From assembly GCA_028869035.1 (NCBI GenBank), contig JAGWTL010000100.1, positions 1 through 9,098 on the forward strand: DNA of 9,098 bases, given 5' to 3'. Source of the stretch: Burkholderiales bacterium. Lineage in GTDB: Bacteria; Pseudomonadota; Gammaproteobacteria; Burkholderiales; Burkholderiaceae_C. Below, piece by piece: positions 6,124-9,098 of this stretch. Within the stretch, counting starts at the first letter, position 1, and every line of letters starts with the position of its first letter. The position numbers were made by a program, and so were the translations under genes. The notes beneath the pieces were generated by a model, which saw only the letters and a list, made by a program, of their open reading frames with translations, searched no databases and was not told where the DNA came from.

Positions 6124-7647
6124 TGCGTCCAGGCCGGTGGTGTCGCCACTCTCCAGGCGCGGCTCGATGGCCTTGGCCAGGACCTTGCCGAGCTCGACAC
6201 CCCACTGGTCGAAACTGTTGATGCCCCAGAGCGAGCCGGCCACGAAAACGCGGTGCTCGTAGAGCGCGATCAGCGCCCCCAGACTGGTCGGCGTGAGTTC
6301 TTCCAGAACCAGGAAGGTGCTGGGCCGGTTGCCCGGCATGTGGCGATGGCCACCAGGATCGGCCTGCCCCAGCATCAGGGCCTGGGCCTGGGCCAGGCCG
6401 TTGGCCAGCAGCTTGAGGTGGTGCTCTGGCAGCTCATGCGCCACCTTCTTCACCGCGATGAACTCGACCGGAATGACATCGCTGCCCTGGTGCAGCATCT
6501 GGAAATAGGCGTGCTGGCCATTGGCGGCCGGCTCGCCCCAGATCACGGGCGAGGTTGCGTAGGGCAGGGCCTGCCCGGTCTCGTCCACGCGCTTGCCGTT
6601 GCTCTCCATCTCCAGCTGCTGCAAGTAGGCCTGCATGCGGCGCAGGCCGCTGTGGTACGGCGCCACACTGCGGCTGCTGAAACCATGGAAATTGCGGTGC
6701 CAGAGGTCAAGCAGCGCCAGCTGCACCGGCAGGTTGCGCTCCAGCGGTGCGATCCGGAAATGCGCGTCCATGGCGTGCGCGCCCGCCAGCAGTTCGCGGA
6801 AGTGCTGCGGCCCGATGGCAATGGCGATCGGCAAGCCGATCGCCGACCACATGGAATAACGCCCGCCCACCCAGTCCCGGAAACCGAAGGTGGTGCTGAT
6901 GCCGAATTCGGCTGCTGCCTGCACATTGCTGGTCAACGCGCAGAAATGGCGTGCGATATCGCGACCACCCTGCGCCTGGAACCAGGCCTTGGCCGAGCGG
7001 GCGTTGGTCATGGTTTCCAGCGTGGTGAAGGACTTCGAAGCCACCAGGAACAAGGTGCTCTCGGGCCGCACCCGGCGCAGCACCTGGCTGAGCTCATGCC
7101 CGTCCACGCTGGAGACGAAGTGGTAGCGCTTCCCTTGGTCGGCAAACTCGTCCAGGGCCAGCACGGCCATCTGCGGCCCCAGATCGGAACCGCCGATGCC
7201 GATGTTCACCACGTCGGTGATGGCCACGTCCTCACGCACGGCCTGGGCATAAGCCAGCATGGCGTCGAGCACGGCGTGGACCTGCCGCAGCTCGACCTGC
7301 ACCGGCAGTGGCAGGGCCTGGGCATCAGCCACAGGCTGGCGCAGCAGCCAGTGCATCGCGGCGCGGTCTTCGGTGCTGTTGACATGCTGGCCGCTGAACA
7401 GGGCGTCGCGGTGCGCAGCCACCCCGCATTGCCGCGCCAGCTCGGTCAGCGCAGCCTGCAGGGTTTCATCGACCAGGTTCTTGGACAGATCGGCAAAAAC
7501 ATGAGGCGCTTGCAGGGTCAGCCGCTCGAAGCGGCCTGGATCGGTCGCAAAGACCTGACGCAGGTCCAGGGTGCGGCCCCGGGTCTCGAACAGCTGACGC
7601 AACACACCCCAGGCCGGGGTGCGGTCACAACGCAGGCGCATACTCAT
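6088..7647 (-). CDS. pgi: Glucose-6-phosphate isomerase
   Basis: A cytoplasmic enzyme that interconverts glucose 6-phosphate and fructose 6-phosphate, linking sugar phosphates with the Entner-Doudoroff and pentose phosphate routes and with gluconeogenesis. At 519 aa it has near-normal length and all landmarks: NIGIGGSDLGP (148-158), SKSFTTLETMTNA (204-216), signature 1 GFRDWVGGRYSMWSAIGL (255-272), the catalytic-base region MESNGK (E348), GQHA (H379) and signature 2 GSLWGINSFDQWGVELGK (471-488, K488). It follows tal directly: the ATG at 7647 comes immediately after the tal TGA, and a second in-frame ATG (7641) follows two codons later, so the exact start is uncertain by two residues. Translation is probably coupled to tal. 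Its 3' end runs 36 bp into the end of the convergent kinase gene. The enzyme call is certain; the role is that of the family. Confidence 0.98.
   Translation of the reverse strand: MSMRLRCDRTPAWGVLRQLFETRGRTLDLRQVFATDPGRFERLTLQAPHVFADLSKNLVDETLQAALTELARQCGVAAHRDALFSGQHVNSTEDRAAMHWLLRQPVADAQALPLPVQVELRQVHAVLDAMLAYAQAVREDVAITDVVNIGIGGSDLGPQMAVLALDEFADQGKRYHFVSSVDGHELSQVLRRVRPESTLFLVASKSFTTLETMTNARSAKAWFQAQGGRDIARHFCALTSNVQAAAEFGISTTFGFRDWVGGRYSMWSAIGLPIAIAIGPQHFRELLAGAHAMDAHFRIAPLERNLPVQLALLDLWHRNFHGFSSRSVAPYHSGLRRMQAYLQQLEMESNGKRVDETGQALPYATSPVIWGEPAANGQHAYFQMLHQGSDVIPVEFIAVKKVAHELPEHHLKLLANGLAQAQALMLGQADPGGHRHMPGNRPSTFLVLEELTPTSLGALIALYEHRVFVAGSLWGINSFDQWGVELGKVLAKAIEPRLESGDTTGLDASTAGLLKRLRS
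6112..6138. terminator. Short GC hairpin at the convergent kinase/pgi 3' ends, weak terminator candidate
   Basis: CCGGCC at 6113-6118 and GGCCGG at 6132-6137 form a 6-bp stem (7 with a G·U pair) around a 13-nt loop that contains the kinase stop codon (6121-6123). There is no T-run on either side, so this is at best a transcript-end or pausing structure. Stems this short are common by chance in high-GC coding DNA. Confidence 0.2.
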
Positions 7648-8595
7648 TCAGGCCGCCAGGATCAGTTGTTCGAGCTTGGCCGTGTCCACGGCAAAGGCCC
7701 GGATGCCCTCGGCCAGTTTCTCGGTGGCCATGGCGTCCTCATTGAGCGCGTAGCGGAAACCCGCTTCGTCGTACTGCACGGCCGGCAAATCCAGACTGTG
7801 CGCGGCCTGCGCGTCCAGGGCGCGCGTCACCGGCCCCTCGGCGACAGCCAGCTGGGCCAACAACTCGGGCGCAATGGTCAGCAGGTCGCAGCCCGCCAGC
7901 GCCACGATCTGGCCCGTGTTGCGAAAACTCGCGCCCATGACCTCGGTGGCAATGCCATGGCGCTTGTAATGGTTGTAGATGGCGCGCACAGACTGCACAC
8001 CCGGGTCTTTGGCACCGCTGTTCGCCGTCTCGTCCCAGGCGCTGCCTGCAGTTTTCTTGTACCAGTCATAGATGCGACCGACAAAGGGGGAGACCAGCTG
8101 CACCTTGGCCTGCCCGCAAGCCACGGCCTGCGAGAAGGAAAACAGCAGCGTGAGATTGGTGTGGATGCCGCGCCGCTCCAGTTGCGCCGCCGCCTGGATG
8201 CCCTCCCAGGTCGCGGCGATCTTGATCAGCACGCGGTCGATGTGCACACCCTGGGCCTGGTAGAGCTCGATGATGCGCTCGGCGCGCGCCACCGTGGCCG
8301 GCGCGTCGAAGCTCAGGCGGGCGTCGATTTCGGTCGAAACGCGGCCCGGGATCAGCGCCAGGATCTCGCAGCCGAAGCGCACCAGCAGGCGGTCCACGAT
8401 CTCGTCCCGTGCCCGGCCGCGAAACCGGGCCACCGTCTCTTGCAGCAGCGGGCGGTACTCCGGTTTTTGCACCGCCTTGAGGATGAGCGAGGGATTGGTG
8501 GTTGCATCCTGCGGCCGGACGGCGGCCAGTTGGTGGAAATCGCCTGTATCGGCCACCACGGTGGTGAACTGGCGCAGCGCATCGAGTTGTTTCAT
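7648..8595 (-). CDS. tal: Transaldolase (TalB-type)
   Basis: A cytoplasmic enzyme of the non-oxidative pentose phosphate pathway. It moves a dihydroxyacetone unit from sedoheptulose 7-phosphate to glyceraldehyde 3-phosphate, forming erythrose 4-phosphate and fructose 6-phosphate, the latter being the substrate of the downstream pgi product. From the ATG at 8595 it is 315 aa, the usual length of the TalB class. The N-terminus LRQFTTVVADTGD (D16) and RPQDATTNPSLIL align with known transaldolases. The Schiff-base lysine is K125 in RVLIKIAATWEGI. Other family segments are THLTLLFSFSQA-like at about 148-160 and SPFVGRIYDWYKK. The frame is open to an ATG at 8655, with another at 8634, but homologues start at the chosen site and the best promoter and HexR-like operator overlap the extension. 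The ribosome site is poor (AAGG only one base before ATG). It is first in a tal–pgi operon divergent from hexR. Confidence 0.97.
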   Translation of the reverse strand: MKQLDALRQFTTVVADTGDFHQLAAVRPQDATTNPSLILKAVQKPEYRPLLQETVARFRGRARDEIVDRLLVRFGCEILALIPGRVSTEIDARLSFDAPATVARAERIIELYQAQGVHIDRVLIKIAATWEGIQAAAQLERRGIHTNLTLLFSFSQAVACGQAKVQLVSPFVGRIYDWYKKTAGSAWDETANSGAKDPGVQSVRAIYNHYKRHGIATEVMGASFRNTGQIVALAGCDLLTIAPELLAQLAVAEGPVTRALDAQAAHSLDLPAVQYDEAGFRYALNEDAMATEKLAEGIRAFAVDTAKLEQLILAA

Positions 8596-8610
8596 GCCTT
8601 GAATTATGAG

Positions 8611-8625
8611 TGAAATAAAATTACG
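8611..8625 (-). promoter_or_regulatory. HexR-type operator upstream of tal
   Basis: TGAAATAAAATTACG (plus strand) agrees with the published proteobacterial HexR motif as I remember it (TGTARTWWWATTACA) at 13 of 15 positions. It lies 15 bp before the tal start, overlaps the best tal -10, and sits in the region shared with the divergent HexR-like gene. Repression or relief by the KDPG-responsive HexR is established for the family; its action here is inferred. Confidence 0.6.
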
Positions 8626-8646
8626 CTTGCTCATCAATCCATGTAA
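8618..8646 (-). promoter_or_regulatory. Candidate sigma-70 promoter of tal-pgi
   Basis: On the minus strand, TTACAT (8646-8641) and TAATTT (8623-8618) are separated by 17 nt. The predicted start point near 8611 gives a leader of about 16 nt before the tal ATG. The -10 lies inside the HexR-like operator, an arrangement suited to repression. This is a pattern match only. Confidence 0.4.
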
Positions 8647-8665
8647 CCTGCACATCTCACCCCAT

Positions 8666-8735
8666 CCGTTCGGACTGAGCTTGTCGAAGTCCTGGTTTTG
8701 CTGGCGCCGCGCTTCGACAAGCTCAGCGCGAACGG
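8666..8735. repeat. REP-like inverted repeat in the hexR leader
   Basis: Two 24-nt arms, 8666-8689 and 8712-8735, are inverted copies with 22 of 24 matches. The mismatched pair is GA in the left arm against CG in the complement of the right, and the loop is 22 nt. The core CTGAGCTTGTCGAAG and its complement are, from memory, a dispersed intergenic palindrome found many times in Burkholderiales and some other proteobacterial genomes. It has no T-run and no coding capacity. It ends 33 nt before the hexR start, so it is probably transcribed as part of that leader. Confidence 0.8.
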
Positions 8736-8768
8736 GGTTGCAGTATCAGACGCACTATTGGAGAACCC

Positions 8769-9098
8769 ATGCTCGACCGCATCCGCGCTTCGCTCCCCTC
8801 GCTGGCCCCGGCCGAACAGCGCGTGGGCCAGCTGGTCCTGGCCGACCCGCGTGCCTTTGCCAACCTGCCCGTCAGCGAACTGGCCGACCGCTCGCATGTG
8901 AGCAAGCCCACCGTCGTGCGTTTTTGCCGCAGCATGGGCTACGACGGCCTGTCCGACTTCAAGCTCAAGCTGGCCGGCACCGTCAGCGAAGGCGTGCCCT
9001 TCATCCACCGCAGCGTGGACGTGGACGACAAGACCAGCGACGTGGTGGTCAAGGTGATCGACAACACGGTATCGGCCTTTCTCAAGTACCGCAACAAC
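8769..9098 (+). CDS. hexR: HexR-like RpiR/MurR-family transcriptional regulator, 3' end beyond window
   Basis: An open frame starts at ATG 8769 and runs without a stop to the last base, giving the first 110 residues. It begins MLDRIRASLPSLAPAEQRVG, followed by a helix-turn-helix of the RpiR type: LPVSELADRSHVSKPTVVRF, then CRSMGYDGLSDFKLKLAG (residues about 33-70). The sugar-phosphate-binding SIS domain expected after about residue 120 lies outside the window. GGAG at 8760-8763 with a 5-nt spacer supports the start. HexR proteins repress central sugar genes and release DNA on binding KDPG. The divergent tal–pgi pair and the HexR-like site between them favour HexR over MurR or RpiR. The family is certain; the symbol is likely but cannot be confirmed without the C-terminal domain. 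Confidence 0.88.
   Translation, partial: MLDRIRASLPSLAPAEQRVGQLVLADPRAFANLPVSELADRSHVSKPTVVRFCRSMGYDGLSDFKLKLAGTVSEGVPFIHRSVDVDDKTSDVVVKVIDNTVSAFLKYRNN

Noticed and set aside
6253..8613. Very long open frame on the plus strand opposite pgi and tal (786 codons)
   Set aside because: It spans two genes with complete enzyme signatures on the other strand and crosses their junction; low-complexity composition and no motif. A high-GC antisense artefact.
8666..8735. Inverted repeat read as an intrinsic terminator or as insertion-sequence ends
   Set aside because: No T-run follows either arm, no gene ends there, and only 22 nt lie between the arms, so no transposase is enclosed.

Overview
The window looks like chromosomal DNA from a high-GC betaproteobacterium, most likely Burkholderiales and Comamonadaceae-like. 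This is inferred from the gene families, a transaldolase–glucose-6-phosphate isomerase pair next to a HexR-type regulator, and an intergenic palindrome of a type I remember from such genomes. No rRNA, tRNA, CRISPR array, transposase or phage gene was seen.

Left part (1-4029, minus strand). Three genes for periplasmic thiol-disulfide chemistry form a tight operon read right to left. They are dsbD (transmembrane electron carrier), a membrane-anchored TlpA-like thioredoxin with an Lgt-like N-terminal half, and dsbG (periplasmic disulfide isomerase). Junctions are 2 and 7 nt, and a hairpin straddles the dsbG stop codon. Beyond it lies a small, AT-richer four-helix membrane protein of unknown function (about 47% G+C by hand count, against about 65-70% in sampled dsb rows).

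Middle (4000-6123, plus strand). A response regulator and a QseC-like histidine kinase are divergent from dsbD, with an ATGA overlap between them. The set (dsbG, TlpA-like, dsbD, regulator, kinase) matches, from memory, Pseudomonas aeruginosa PA2476-PA2480, where the DsbRS system senses copper and induces dsb genes. The kinase has a single cysteine in its periplasmic domain (Cys83). The shared promoter region holds TTAA half-sites spaced one helical turn apart, like a PmrA/QseB-class operator. Inferred circuit: copper or thiol stress is sensed by the kinase, the regulator binds the shared region, and DsbD feeds electrons to the TlpA-like protein and DsbG to repair misoxidised periplasmic proteins.

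Right part (6088-9098). tal and pgi form a minus-strand operon for the pentose phosphate and upper sugar-phosphate interconversions. A divergent hexR-like gene starts at 8769 and is cut by the window end. A 15-bp near-match to the HexR operator overlaps the best -10 of tal, which suggests direct control of tal-pgi. A 24-bp inverted repeat (22/24) lies in the leader of hexR. The 3' ends of the kinase gene and pgi overlap convergently by 36 bp, so two unrelated regulons abut with no spacer.

Nothing here is a wholly new system. The most informative points are the complete DsbRS-type redox/copper cassette with a candidate operator, the Lgt-like/TlpA fusion, and the HexR operator. All gaps between genes are under 300 bp.
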